Below, piece by piece: positions 15,225 through 23,663 of a stretch of DNA of 64,000 bases. Position 1 is the first letter of the stretch; each line of letters starts with the position of its first letter. The notes under the pieces were generated by a model. That model searched no databases. It was not told where the DNA came from and was given only the letters and a program-made list of their open reading frames with translations. Source of the DNA: Actinotalea caeni (GTDB lineage Bacteria > Actinomycetota > Actinomycetes > Actinomycetales > Beutenbergiaceae); assembly GCF_009733795.1 (NCBI RefSeq), contig NZ_WNXX01000005.1:179296-243295 (forward strand), given 5' to 3'. The translations under genes were made by a program, and so were the position numbers.

Positions 15225-15344
15225 GCGTTGCCGTGCGGCTCGAACGAGTGTAGACGATCCGGGCGGTCTCTCCCAACTCGGGCGCGTCGTGATCTGCGCC
15301 GCACCGCACGCCCGGCCCGGGCGCCGCCGCTGCCGGCCCCGACG

Positions 15345-15965
15345 TCAACCCGTGGCGCCCACGTTGTGCTGCGCCAGACGCCACGCGGGTCGCCCCGAGC
15401 GGGCGGCGTGCAGCACCGACCAGTGGCAGTTCCCGACGCCCGTGACGCCGTTCCACTCGCCCGCGTCCAGCCCCAGCAGCGCGCTGATCCCGGCGCCGAT
15501 CGCGGCGCCGTGCGTGACGACGACGAGGGTGTCCTCCTCGTCGAGCGCCGCCGCGTGCTCGACGACGGCCGCGGCCACCCGAGCGCCGACGTCACCGCGC
15601 GGCTCGAGCCCGACGCCGTCGGGCTGGCCGTTGCCGTTCCACACCCGGAACTCCTCGGGCCAGCCCGCCTCGATCTGCTCGCGGTCCAGCCCCTCCCAGA
15701 CGCCGAACGACCGTTCGCGCAGCCGCGTGTCGAGCACCGCGGTCAGGCCGGTCAGGTCGACGAGCGCCTGCGCCGTGCGGGCGGCGCGCACCAGGTCGGA
15801 GGACACGATCGCCGTCGGGCGGGAGCGCACGAGCACCTCGGCGGCGCGGGCGGCCTGCTCGACCCCGGTCGGGTCGAGCTCGACGTCCGACTGGCCTTGC
15901 AGCCGCCGCACCCGGTTCCACTCGGTCTGGCCGTGACGCCAGAGCAGCACCGTGCCGGCGGTCAC
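15345..15965 (-). CDS. Histidine phosphatase family protein (phosphoglycerate mutase-like)
   Basis: The 206-aa protein has the catalytic signature LLWRHGQTEWN near the N-terminus (phosphohistidine His), the second conserved VVTHGAAIG motif near residue 152, and Arg/Glu residues of the branch-1 histidine phosphatase fold. It could be a cofactor-dependent phosphoglycerate mutase relative or a broad phosphatase; in actinobacteria a gene like this sits next to rsfS and is sometimes annotated as glucosyl-3-phosphoglycerate phosphatase. The GTG start overlaps the rsfS stop by 4 bp (GTGA), indicating coupled translation. Confidence 0.88.
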   Translation of the reverse strand: MTAGTVLLWRHGQTEWNRVRRLQGQSDVELDPTGVEQAARAAEVLVRSRPTAIVSSDLVRAARTAQALVDLTGLTAVLDTRLRERSFGVWEGLDREQIEAGWPEEFRVWNGNGQPDGVGLEPRGDVGARVAAAVVEHAAALDEEDTLVVVTHGAAIGAGISALLGLDAGEWNGVTGVGNCHWSVLHAARSGRPAWRLAQHNVGATG

Positions 15966-16384
15966 CCGCGGTCGGCCCAGGTCTCGCCCTCGTCACCGGG
16001 CTCGTCCGGCCCGGCCGCCGTCACGACGTCCTCCGGCATCTCGACGGCGGGGCAGTCCTTCCAGAGCCGCTCGAGCGCGTAGAACTCGCGGTCCTCGTCG
16101 TGCTGCACGTGGACGACGATGTCGCCGTAGTCGAGCAGCACCCAGCGCGACTCCGCCACACCCTCCTTGCGGAGGGCCTTGACGCCCTCGTCGTGCATCG
16201 CCTCGTCGACGGCGTCGACGATCGCGCGCACCTGTCGCTCGCTGGCGCCGGAGGTCACGACGAACACGTCGGTGAGGACCAGCCGTTCGGACACGTCCAA
16301 CGCGATGACCTGCCTGGCCTTCTTGTCGGCGGCGGCTCGGCCGGCGCGCACGGCCAGCTCGACGGATCTGGGGTCGGCCGTCAC
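15962..16384 (-). CDS. rsfS: Ribosome silencing factor RsfS
   Basis: RsfS (140 aa) binds ribosomal protein L14 on the free 50S subunit and blocks joining with 30S during nutrient limitation. Conserved features are visible: VELAVRAGRAAADKKARQV, VLTDVFVVTSG, WVLLDYGDIVVHV and FYALERLW. The start GTG lies behind GAGGAGGAG. It stands in the classical nadD-rsfS-phosphatase order, with a disordered membrane protein gene between nadD and rsfS. Confidence 0.95.
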   Translation of the reverse strand: MTADPRSVELAVRAGRAAADKKARQVIALDVSERLVLTDVFVVTSGASERQVRAIVDAVDEAMHDEGVKALRKEGVAESRWVLLDYGDIVVHVQHDEDREFYALERLWKDCPAVEMPEDVVTAAGPDEPGDEGETWADRG

Positions 16385-16400
16385 GCGGCTCCTCCTCGGC

Positions 16401-17753
16401 TCACGTCCACCATCCAACCAGAGCGGTGCCGACCGCCGCGGCAGCACCGGCGTCGCCCTCGCCCATCATCAGCCGCCACACCAGAGCACCGAGCACCAGA
16501 CCGATCACCACGAGCACGAGGATCATCAGGGCGGTGAGCCAGCGCGGCGTGCGGTGCTCGTCGCGGTCGTCCTCGCCAGGGACGGCGCCGATCACCTCGG
16601 TGAAGCTGGGGTCATCGGCCCGGGACTCGGCGGGCGCCGTCGCGGGCGTGGGCGCGGCCGGGCGCTGCCCCTCGACCGCGCGCAGCGGCGCCGCGGGCGT
16701 GGGCGGCGGCAGCTCGGCCCAGCTGGGTGTCGCCGCGAACGGCTCGGGCTCCTCGGTGGTGCCCTCGATCACCTCGTCGAGCGACGCCGGCGGCTCCGTC
16801 GCCGGCACGTTCTCGGCGGCGAGCCTGCGCGAGCGACGAGTCGTCGGGAGCGGGCCGGGGTCGGCGACGATCGTCGGCACGACACGCGCCGGCGCGGCCG
16901 GCTTGACCGGCTCGGCGGACCCCGCCGGCTCAGCCGGTTCGGCGGGCGCCGGCGTTGCGTCGTCCGGCGTCTCCGGGGCGATCGCGCGCAGCGCGGCGTC
17001 CGTGACGTCGACCGACGCGCGGTCCGCAGGCGCCCAGGCGCTCTGGGGCTGGGTGCGCTGGACCGGCAGCAGCCCGGTCCCGTCCTGCGCGAGCCCACGC
17101 ACACCCGCGGCCCCGGCAGGCGGGCGGACGACCGGGCGGCGCACCGGTGCAGGAGGCGACGACGGCGGGCCGGCCGTCGGCGCTGGCGGCGCGGCCGGTC
17201 CCGCCGGCGGGCGCGCTGCCGACGTTGCGGACGGCGCGGAGGCCGCCGACGCGGATGACGGGGCCGACGTACCGGAGGCGCCGGAGGGCGTCGGACCAGT
17301 CGGAGCCGACGGCGCCGCGCTCGGCGCGGGGCGCGAGGTCGGCTCGGCCGCCGACGATGCGGACGCCGCGGACGGCGCGGAGCCGCCGGTCGCGCCCGAG
17401 CCGGCGCTCGACGGCGTCGCACCGGTCCCTGACGCCGAGGGCTCGCCACGCGCGGCGGCCTCCTGCTGCTCGCGCAGCGCGCGCAGCTGGCGGCGGGTCA
17501 GGCCGATGTGGCCGGTCGCGGGCTGGTCGAGCGGGTCGGGGGCGGGCCGCGGCGTCGGCTCCGGCCGTTCGACGACCCGCATCTCACCGGTGGAGTCGAC
17601 CTGGAGCGCACCCGACTGCAGCGCGGCCTCGCGTGCCCGCAGCTCGCGGCGCGTCAGGGGACGGTCGGTCGCACCCGCGGCCTCGCGCGCGGCCCGCTCG
17701 GCCTCGCGGCGGCGGCGGCGCTCGCCGATCGCGCTCTGCTGCTCCTCGCTCAT
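16401..17753 (-). CDS. Pro/Ala-rich disordered protein with C-terminal membrane anchor
   Basis: No enzymatic domain was recognised in these 450 residues. The N-terminus is charged and helical ([19 protein letters not shown]), with two related motifs [14 protein letters not shown] and [15 protein letters not shown]. The middle 250 residues are low complexity (A, P, S, T, G). A single transmembrane helix near residues 415-437 ([19 protein letters not shown]) ends in a short outside tail. The ATG overlaps the nadD stop by 4 bp, so it is made together with NadD. Proteins of this layout, at this position between nadD and rsfS, occur in related actinobacteria with no assigned role; a cell-envelope tether is a guess. 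Confidence 0.7.
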   Translation of the reverse strand: MSEEQQSAIGERRRRREAERAAREAAGATDRPLTRRELRAREAALQSGALQVDSTGEMRVVERPEPTPRPAPDPLDQPATGHIGLTRRQLRALREQQEAAARGEPSASGTGATPSSAGSGATGGSAPSAASASSAAEPTSRPAPSAAPSAPTGPTPSGASGTSAPSSASAASAPSATSAARPPAGPAAPPAPTAGPPSSPPAPVRRPVVRPPAGAAGVRGLAQDGTGLLPVQRTQPQSAWAPADRASVDVTDAALRAIAPETPDDATPAPAEPAEPAGSAEPVKPAAPARVVPTIVADPGPLPTTRRSRRLAAENVPATEPPASLDEVIEGTTEEPEPFAATPSWAELPPPTPAAPLRAVEGQRPAAPTPATAPAESRADDPSFTEVIGAVPGEDDRDEHRTPRWLTALMILVLVVIGLVLGALVWRLMMGEGDAGAAAAVGTALVGWWT

Positions 17754-18412
17754 GCCGCTCCCCCGCGCGCGCCCGTCAGCGGCGCTCGACCGCCGACCGT
17801 GAAGGTCGAGGGGTCGCGGTACAGGCCGTGCTTGCCGATGTACTGCACGACGCCGTCCGGCACGAGGTACCAGACCGGCTTGTCGGCGACGACGCGCGCC
17901 CGGCAGTCGGTCGAGGAGATCGCCATGGCGGGGATCTCCAGCAGCGAGTACTCCCCCGGCGGCAGCTCGGCCGTGTCCATGTCGTGGCCGGGCCGGGTGA
18001 CGCCCACGAAGTGGGCGAGCTGCCACAGCTCGTCGGCGTCCTTCCACTGCAGGATCTGGCTGAGTGCGTCGGCGCCGGTGATGAAGAACAGCTCGGCGTC
18101 GGGGTGCTGCCGGCGCAGGTCGCGCAGCGTGTCGATCGTGTAGGTGACGCCCGGGCGGTCGATGTCGACGCGGGAGACGGAGAACCGCGGGTTGGACGCC
18201 GTCGCGATCACCGCCATGAGGTAGCGGTGCTCGGCGACCGTCACCTGCTGGTCCGCCTTGAAGGGCTGCTCACCGGTCGGGACGAACAGCACCTCGTCGA
18301 GCTCGAAGACGTCGGCGACCTCGCTGGCCGCCACGAGGTGCCCGTGGTGGATGGGGTCGAACGTGCCGCCCATGATCCCGATGCGGGCGGGCGAGGACGA
18401 GGCAGCGATCAT
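17750..18412 (-). CDS. nadD: Nicotinate-nucleotide adenylyltransferase
   Basis: NadD (220 aa) adenylates nicotinate mononucleotide in NAD synthesis. The nucleotidyltransferase motif [15 protein letters not shown] opens the protein, followed by [10 protein letters not shown] and the C-terminal ISSTDCR, a variant of the usual ISSTxIR. Length is normal. The ATG at 18412 starts the conserved part, although no strong ribosome-binding site is visible. It is followed with a 4-bp overlap by the disordered membrane protein and then rsfS, a common actinobacterial arrangement. Confidence 0.95.
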   Translation of the reverse strand: MIAASSSPARIGIMGGTFDPIHHGHLVAASEVADVFELDEVLFVPTGEQPFKADQQVTVAEHRYLMAVIATASNPRFSVSRVDIDRPGVTYTIDTLRDLRRQHPDAELFFITGADALSQILQWKDADELWQLAHFVGVTRPGHDMDTAELPPGEYSLLEIPAMAISSTDCRARVVADKPVWYLVPDGVVQYIGKHGLYRDPSTFTVGGRAPLTGARGGAA

Positions 18413-18451
18413 CGAGCGGCCACCCCGTGGGAGCTGGGGTGAGTCGCCATG

Positions 18452-18613
18452 TCAGCGGTCGCGGTAACGGGTTCCGACGTTCCGGAAGGCGAACGTGACG
18501 ACCAGGAGCGCGAGCAGCACGACGATCGCGATGATGCCATAACCGATCGGCATCAGCTCACCGGCCTGCTCGGGGCCGTGCTCGCTGGCGAGGACCACCA
18601 GGGAACTCCTCAT
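18452..18613 (-). CDS. Small single-pass membrane protein, 53 aa
   Basis: The gene fills the gap between proA and nadD. The product has a short polar N-terminus (MRSSLVVLASEHGPEQAGEL), one hydrophobic helix (residues about 22-43, IGYGIIAIVVLLALLVVTFA) and a basic end FRNVGTRYRDR. A GAGAGAGG ribosome-binding site lies about 9 bases before the ATG, and codons show the usual G/C third positions. Short membrane proteins with a similar tail are seen next to nadD in other Micrococcales, as far as I recall. Function is unknown. Confidence 0.65.
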   Translation of the reverse strand: MRSSLVVLASEHGPEQAGELMPIGYGIIAIVVLLALLVVTFAFRNVGTRYRDR

Positions 18614-18678
18614 CGGCGTCTACCTCTCTCTGTGCTCGGGACCCCCGCCATTCTGGCACGCCCCAGCAGGCCTGGCGC

Positions 18679-20004
18679 TCAGGCGCGGACGTGCCCGTCG
18701 CCCTCGACGACCCACGTGGACGTCGTCAGCTCGGCGAGGCCCATCGGGCCGCGCGCGTGCAGCTTCTGCGTCGAGATCCCGATCTCGGCGCCGAGACCGA
18801 GCTGGCCGCCGTCGGTGAACCGCGTGGAGGCGTTCACCATGATCGCGGCGGAGTCCAGCTCGGTGGTGAAGCGTCGCACGGCGGTGGTGTCGCGCGTGAG
18901 GATCGCCTCGGTGTGGCCGGAGCTGTAGGTGCGGATGTGCTCGAGCGCCTCGTCGAGGTCCGCCACCACGCGCACCGCGATGTCGAGCGAGAGGTACTCG
19001 GTGTACCAGTCGTCCTCGGTCGCGGGCACGACGGACGCACCCGCGGGCGCGTAGGCCGCGCTGGCCTCGTCGGCGTGCAGGGTGACACCGGCGTCGGCGA
19101 GTGCCGACAGCACCGGCGGCATCACGGTGGCCGCGGCGTCGGCGTGCACGAGCAGCGTCTCGGCCGCGTTGCACACGCCGGTGCGCTGCGTCTTGGCGTT
19201 GAGCACGATCGCGACCGCCTGCTCGACGTCGGCGCTCGCGTCGACGTAGACGTGGCAGTTGCCGACACCGGTCTCGATGACCGGCACGGTCGAGGTGCGC
19301 ACGACGGTCTGGATGAGGTCGGCGCCGCCGCGCGGCACGAGCACGTCGACGAGCCCGCGCGCCTGCATGAGCGCGCGAGCGCCCGCGCGGCCGTGCGCGT
19401 CGATCGACTGCACGAGGTCGCGGGGCAGCCCCACGCCGTCGAGCGCGTCCTGGAGCACCGCGACGATCGCGGTGTTGGACTCCAGGGCGGCCGAGCCGCC
19501 CCGCAGCACGACGGCGTTGCCCGACTTGAGCGCGAGGCCGGCGGCGTCGACCGTCACGTTGGGGCGGGCCTCGTAGATCATGCCGACGACACCCATCGGC
19601 ACCCGCACCTGGCGCACCGTGAGCCCGTTGGGCAGCCGCTCGCCGCGGATCACCTCGCCGACGGGGTCGGGCAGGGCCGCGAGCTCGCGCAGCGCGTCGG
19701 CGATCGCGTGGATGCGGCCGGCGCCGAGCCGGAGCCGGTCGACCAGCGCGGGCGACATGCCCGCGGCGCTCTCCCGCTCGCAGTCGATCGCGTTGGCCCG
19801 CACGATCTCGGCCTGGTGCGCGACGAGCGCGTCGGCCATGGCGTGCAGCGCGCGGTCCTTGGTGGCACGCGTCGCAGTCGCCAGCGGGCGTGCCGCGACC
19901 TTCGCCGCGCGCGCCACCGCGTGCACGGCCGCCACCACGTCCGCCTCGGAGGCGCCGTGCGACGCCTCCGCCCCGGACACCTGGGACACCTCCGCTGCCG
20001 TCAT
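18679..20004 (-). CDS. proA: Gamma-glutamyl phosphate reductase
   Basis: ProA (441 aa) reduces glutamyl-5-phosphate to the semialdehyde with NADPH in proline synthesis. It has the aldehyde-dehydrogenase-like core with [19 protein letters not shown], the catalytic cysteine in [13 protein letters not shown] and the C-terminal [19 protein letters not shown]. The first 25 residues are a variable extension. In most actinobacteria proA follows proB directly; here proB lies almost 7 kb away, across the LLM, HNH, TIR-like and ECF sigma genes. No alternative proA or proB is seen. Confidence 0.96.
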   Translation of the reverse strand: MTAAEVSQVSGAEASHGASEADVVAAVHAVARAAKVAARPLATATRATKDRALHAMADALVAHQAEIVRANAIDCERESAAGMSPALVDRLRLGAGRIHAIADALRELAALPDPVGEVIRGERLPNGLTVRQVRVPMGVVGMIYEARPNVTVDAAGLALKSGNAVVLRGGSAALESNTAIVAVLQDALDGVGLPRDLVQSIDAHGRAGARALMQARGLVDVLVPRGGADLIQTVVRTSTVPVIETGVGNCHVYVDASADVEQAVAIVLNAKTQRTGVCNAAETLLVHADAAATVMPPVLSALADAGVTLHADEASAAYAPAGASVVPATEDDWYTEYLSLDIAVRVVADLDEALEHIRTYSSGHTEAILTRDTTAVRRFTTELDSAAIMVNASTRFTDGGQLGLGAEIGISTQKLHARGPMGLAELTTSTWVVEGDGHVRA

Positions 20005-20079
20005 GCCTCGCTCCTGTCAGGACCGCTACGACCGACCTCCGATGCTACCGCCGTGGCCGCTGCTCCCCCCCGGGGCCGC

Positions 20080-21096
20080 TCAGACGGCGGCGGGGACGCG
20101 GTGGTCGGCGCCGCGCCGGGCGCGGACCGGGCGGGCGGTGCGCGGGGCAGGAGCCGCCGTGGCCGGGGCGCCGCGCAGGCCGCGGGCCTCGAGCTCGGGC
20201 ACCAGCTCGGTGACGACCGCGAGCACGTCGGTGGGCACCGACGCCGGGATGACGGTGAAGCCGTCCGCCGCACCGGCGGCGACCCACTCCTGCCAGAGGT
20301 CGGCGAGACCCTCGGCGGTGCCGACGAACGAGAGCAGGTCGGTCTGCTGCGGGACGCCGTCGTTCTCCTCGTCGAGCAGCGCGATCAGCTCGGCGCGCGC
20401 GCGGGCGCCCTCGTCGTCGGCGCCGATCACGGCGCGGACGTCGACGAGCACCTTGACGTCCTGCGGGTCGCGGCCCCAGTCACGGGCGGCCTGGTGGATG
20501 GCGGCGCGGGCGGCGACGGCCTCCTCCAGGGTGGCGACACGGATGCGGGCGATGTCGGCGCGGGCGGCCGCCAGCTCGAGGTCGAGCGGGCGGCGCACGT
20601 CGACGACGACCTGCGGCGGGCGGCCGTTGGCGTCGCTGCCGGTGCGGCGGCTGATCCGCGGCGCGGACAGCGCGGTGACGACGTCGTCGACGGCGCGGGC
20701 GGACAGTCCGCGGCTGCCGCCCTCGACCTGCCAGGCCGCGCGGGCCTGGGTGGCCTTGTGCACGCTCGCGACGGCGCTGGCCACGTGGCCGGCGTCGGTG
20801 ATGCCGAGCGGCACCGAGACCGCGATGGTGAGCGTCTTGGTGTGGCGGCCGAGCCGGCTGGCGGCGAGGGCGCCGTCGAGCCAGTCGTCGCGGCGGCGGC
20901 CGCTGCCGAGACGGAACCGGGCGTCAAGGGCGAGGACGTCGACCCCGCCCTTGTCGGCGAGCGACGCGAGGCCGGCGAGCCGACCCATGATGAACGCCTC
21001 CGCCTCGCTGTCGCCCTGGCCGGCCCAGCTGCGGGGAGCGCCGGTGCCGGAGAGGTCGAGGCCGAGGAGGGAGACGGGGACACGCTGAGAAGCCAT
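20080..21096 (-). CDS. LLM-class flavin-dependent monooxygenase, probable sulfur scavenging
   Basis: The 338-aa protein is a bacterial-luciferase-like (LLM) flavin oxidoreductase. It has the barrel start VSLLGLDLSGTG, an internal LASLADKGGVDVLALDARF and the family C-terminal signature VGTAEGLADLWQEWV followed by GAADGFTVIP. Homologues use FMNH2 and oxygen to open sulfonates, nitrilotriacetate or dibenzothiophene-type compounds. A SAM-IV-like riboswitch and a cysteine-rich leader peptide lie upstream, which points to sulfur acquisition. The ATG at 21096 was chosen for its GAAGG site 8 bases upstream; that site can be masked by a leader sequence. No flavin reductase or transporter is adjacent. 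Confidence 0.82.
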   Translation of the reverse strand: MASQRVPVSLLGLDLSGTGAPRSWAGQGDSEAEAFIMGRLAGLASLADKGGVDVLALDARFRLGSGRRRDDWLDGALAASRLGRHTKTLTIAVSVPLGITDAGHVASAVASVHKATQARAAWQVEGGSRGLSARAVDDVVTALSAPRISRRTGSDANGRPPQVVVDVRRPLDLELAAARADIARIRVATLEEAVAARAAIHQAARDWGRDPQDVKVLVDVRAVIGADDEGARARAELIALLDEENDGVPQQTDLLSFVGTAEGLADLWQEWVAAGAADGFTVIPASVPTDVLAVVTELVPELEARGLRGAPATAAPAPRTARPVRARRGADHRVPAAV

Positions 21097-21104
21097 GAGG
21101 TTTG

Positions 21105-21213
21105 CCTTCGGTGAGCAAGGAAGTAGGGACCAGCTCGGCGGTCGCTCACCGCGCCCTTGTCGTGTCACTCGACGACGTCGGGAGCGCTACCTGCCGAGGT
21201 CGGCAACCGAAGG
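21105..21213 (-). promoter_or_regulatory. Potential RBS-masking pairing before the LLM gene
   Basis: In the minus-strand RNA CCTTCGGT (21213-21206) is perfectly complementary to ACCGAAGG (21112-21105). The second element contains the GAAGG ribosome-binding site of the LLM gene. The 8-bp pairing could hide the site until ribosomes on the upstream Cys-rich peptide rearrange the leader. Confidence 0.45.
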
Positions 21214-21220
21214 GGTCGCG

Positions 21221-21243
21221 CGACGGCGTGGATCACGCCGTCG
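21221..21243 (-). promoter_or_regulatory. 10-bp leader hairpin between peptide and LLM gene
   Basis: CGACGGCGTG (21221-21230) and CACGCCGTCG (21234-21243) form a perfect stem with a 3-base loop, 45 bases after the leader-peptide stop. It may be part of an attenuator. No U tract follows on the minus strand, so simple intrinsic termination is unlikely. Confidence 0.5.
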
Positions 21244-21288
21244 GCAGCCCGAGGGTGCCTGCTGTGTGCCCGGTCTGAACTCCGGTGT

Positions 21289-21381
21289 TCAGGCCATCGT
21301 GCACAGACACATGCACATGCAGCAGGTGCCGGTGGTCGTACGCGTCGAGCGACCGAATCCGGGGACCTGGGCCTGCGCCAT
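21289..21381 (-). CDS. Cysteine-rich leader peptide, 30 aa
   Basis: The peptide starts at an ATG preceded by AAGGAAG with 8-base spacing and ends in GTCCMCMCLCTMA, where five of the last eleven residues are cysteine (codons TGC TGC ATG TGC ATG TGT CTG TGC ACG). This is the pattern of a translational attenuator that senses charged tRNA-Cys, as established for short Cys-rich upstream peptides in mycobacteria and other actinobacteria. It lies between a SAM-IV-like riboswitch and the LLM monooxygenase on the same strand. The peptide itself is unlikely to have another job. The assignment rests on composition and position. Confidence 0.72.
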   Translation of the reverse strand: MAQAQVPGFGRSTRTTTGTCCMCMCLCTMA

Positions 21382-21426
21382 GTCTGTGCTTCCTTCTCTC
21401 CTGCGCCTGCTGGCGACGGTGCGCTT

Positions 21427-21530
21427 GTCCGCACCTGGCGGTGCGGACCTGGTCGTCACCCGGGGCACCCCACCGCATCTGGAGGGTTGCCGGTCAGCGA
21501 GCCGGGGCTTGACGCTGACACTCAAGACCT
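21427..21530 (-). ncRNA. SAM-IV-like S-adenosylmethionine riboswitch
   Basis: The minus-strand RNA starting near 21530 carries GTCTTGAGTGTCAGCG, a stem GTCAGCG/CGCTGAC, the motif CCGGCAACCCTCC, then GCGGTGGGGTGCCCCGGGTG with GACC pairing back to the 5' GGTC. It ends with a perfect 9-bp hairpin (21427-21448). This order matches my memory of the actinobacterial SAM-IV class, which controls sulfur and methionine genes. The aptamer begins within a base or two of the predicted transcription start. A covariance-model search was not possible here. Confidence 0.8.
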
Positions 21531-21536
21531 GGGACG

Positions 21537-21566
21537 AAGGTACGTCGCCCGGCCGCGGGGTGTCAA
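21537..21566 (-). promoter_or_regulatory. Promoter of the riboswitch-controlled LLM transcript
   Basis: On the minus strand TTGACA (21566-21561) and TACCTT (21542-21537) are 18 bp apart. Transcription would begin around 21530, at the first base of the riboswitch, so the two predictions support each other. Confidence 0.65.
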
Positions 21567-21857
21567 CCAGCGGGACCGGATCTCATCGCGCGGACGGAAC
21601 GTCTCGGGAATCGCGAGAGTGTGCGGGTGTCCGGTTCGGGGTGGGCCGGTTCGGGGCGGGCGCGGGATCGGGGCGCTTGGCGGCGGTCGAGTGCGGCGAC
21701 GGCGTCAGGGTGCACGCCCCGTACCCGCGTCCGTCTCGGCAGCCGCGCCGGACCCAGCGCACCGGTGGAGACGGGGTGTCCACCACATCGGACCCGGCGC
21801 ACCCGTGAAGACAGGTTTGTCCACAGGTTCGTCGTGGGTGTGGTGCGATGTCGGTGG
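21567..21857. other. Non-coding gap between divergent LLM and HNH transcripts
   Basis: About 290 bp between the riboswitch promoter and the SOS box of the HNH gene hold no gene I can support. Open frames run through it in several phases but show no start with a ribosome-binding site and no protein-like content. No convincing further promoter or repeat was seen. Confidence 0.5.
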
Positions 21858-21873
21858 TCGCACGTATGTTCGA
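21858..21873. promoter_or_regulatory. LexA (SOS) box over the HNH gene promoter
   Basis: TCGCAC-GTAT-GTTCGA matches the actinobacterial LexA consensus TCGAAC-N4-GTTCGA in 11 of 12 fixed positions. It overlaps a TATGTT -10-like element (21865-21870) and ends three bases before the ATG, so binding would block a leaderless transcript. Confidence 0.65.
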
Positions 21874-21876
21874 TGC

Positions 21877-23427
21877 ATGACGACGACGGTGCCACCTCTC
21901 CCCCGGGTCTCCGGGGTGGATGCCCGGTGCGCGCTGTCGACCGCGCGGGCGGCGCGGCTGGCCGCTGACGCCGCGGAGGTGCAGGTGCTGCGCTCGGTGC
22001 TGGCGTGGGCGCTGGCCAACCCGCCGCTGGTGGCCGAGGACGCCGCGGTCGAGCACGTGGTCGCGGGCGCGGGGGCGAGGCCTACCCAGGTGCCGCTTTC
22101 GGCGCAGGGCGTGCCGCAGGTGGACCGGGCCGCGGTGGCCGAGCTCGGGCTCGCGCTGGGCTGCTCGACCCAGGCCGCGCAGGGCCTGGTCGCCGACACC
22201 CTGGAGATCGCCTACCGGCTGCCCGGCCTGTGGGTGCGGGTGGAGGCCGGCGAGGTCGCGGTGTGGCGAGCCCGCCGCGTCGCCCAAGCCACCCGGGCGC
22301 TACCGAACGCCGCGGTCGGGTTCGTGGACCGGCAGGTCACCCCGGCCGCGCACCACCTCGGTGCCGCGCAGCTGGAACGACTGGTCGAGACCGCCCTGGC
22401 GAGGGTCGACCCGACGACGGCGCACCGGTTGGCCGAGGAACGCCGCGAGACCCGGCGCGTCGATGTCGACCTGGACAGCACCAGCCTGTCCGGCCTCACC
22501 CCCGTCACTGGCCGCATCGACCTCCCGGACGCCCTCGACCTGGAAGCCGCCCTCGCCCACGCCGCCGAACAGCTCGCCGCCTGGGGCTCCGCCGACAGCA
22601 TCGACGTTCGCCGCGCCCGGGCGCTGGGTGACCTCGCCCGCGCACACCTGGCCTGGCACGGCGAGCAGACACCACCGATGCCCATCGGGACCACCACCCT
22701 CGCCCACCGTGGGGAGCCGACCCAGCCCGCTGGGTCGAGTGCTGATAGCGCCGACGCCGCAGGTGAGGGTGGTCCCCGGTGGCGGGTGCCACCGCGACGG
22801 CAGGTCGTGCTCTACGTGCACCTGGACCGGTCCGCGCTCGACCCGACCAACGCCTGCGACAGCGGCGGGCTTGCGGTGGGGCGGGTGGAGAACACCGGCA
22901 CCCCGGTCACCGCCGACACCATCCGCGACTGGTGCGGCGAGGGCGCCACCCGCCTCTCGGTCCGCCCCGTGCTCGACCTCGACCAACCACAACGAGCCGA
23001 CACCTACCAGGTCCCCGACCGGATCCGCGAACAGGTCCGGCTACGCGACGGCACCTGCGTCTTCCCCGGCTGCCACGCACCCGGGCTGCGCTGCCAGCAC
23101 GACCACATCGACCCCTACGACCACGACCACCCCGACACCGGCGGACAGACCCAGAGCACCAACCTGGCCCTGCTCTGCCAACGCCACCACACCCTCAAGA
23201 CCCACCACGGCTTCACCTACACCCTCCTGGCCTCCGGCACCGTCCTGTGGCGCACACCCCACGGCCTGCGCATCCACCGCCACCCCGACGGCACCACCCA
23301 CATCGACGGCCTACCTGCGCCCGCGGACCTCGACCGTGCCACCGCCGACCCGCCAGCCACCGCTGAGGTCCTGCGCACGCTCGGAGAGTCTCCCCCGGGC
23401 GAGGTCTGCGACCCACCCGAACCCTGA
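21877..23427 (+). CDS. DUF222 / HNH endonuclease domain protein (13E12 type)
   Basis: The 516-aa protein has the two-part layout of actinobacterial DUF222-HNH proteins. The N-terminal helical DUF222 region contains ALANPPLVAEDAAVEH and WRARRVAQATRALP. A C-terminal HNH nuclease fold lies at about residues 385-440 with CVFPGC and CQHDHIDPYD and a LALLCQRHH zinc/catalytic segment. Family members occur in many copies per genome and are described as SOS-inducible; the role is unknown. I chose the ATG at 21877 because it fits the leaderless promoter with the LexA box; a longer upstream frame lacks family content. It is followed by a small hairpin terminator. Confidence 0.88.
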   Translation: MTTTVPPLPRVSGVDARCALSTARAARLAADAAEVQVLRSVLAWALANPPLVAEDAAVEHVVAGAGARPTQVPLSAQGVPQVDRAAVAELGLALGCSTQAAQGLVADTLEIAYRLPGLWVRVEAGEVAVWRARRVAQATRALPNAAVGFVDRQVTPAAHHLGAAQLERLVETALARVDPTTAHRLAEERRETRRVDVDLDSTSLSGLTPVTGRIDLPDALDLEAALAHAAEQLAAWGSADSIDVRRARALGDLARAHLAWHGEQTPPMPIGTTTLAHRGEPTQPAGSSADSADAAGEGGPRWRVPPRRQVVLYVHLDRSALDPTNACDSGGLAVGRVENTGTPVTADTIRDWCGEGATRLSVRPVLDLDQPQRADTYQVPDRIREQVRLRDGTCVFPGCHAPGLRCQHDHIDPYDHDHPDTGGQTQSTNLALLCQRHHTLKTHHGFTYTLLASGTVLWRTPHGLRIHRHPDGTTHIDGLPAPADLDRATADPPATAEVLRTLGESPPGEVCDPPEP

Positions 23428-23442
23428 CCACCCCGCCCCGCA

Positions 23443-23464
23443 CCCCGACACCACGGAGTCGGGG
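23443..23464 (+). terminator. Hairpin downstream of the HNH gene
   Basis: CCCCGAC and GTCGGGG form a 7-bp stem with an 8-base loop 16 bp after the stop codon. No T run follows. The remaining gap up to 23663 contains no recognisable gene. Confidence 0.45.
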
Positions 23465-23663
23465 TCGCAGGCATGTGCTCTGCCGGATCAGCGCGGCGCC
23501 TCATCTCGCCGAGGCCGACCCCGCTGCGCGAGGACCGGTAGGGGACACGCGACCGACCGGATCGCGCACCCGCGCCGCCCACCCCCGGCAAGACAGACGC
23601 CGCACTCCCCGCCCGCGGGCACACCCGCCCAGCACCCCCGACGGGGCGCAGTCCCTCCGACCC

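Noticed and set aside
18691..21114. An 807-codon plus-strand frame antisense to proA and the LLM gene
   Set aside because: ProA and the LLM oxidoreductase are unmistakable on the minus strand; this frame is a codon-bias shadow.
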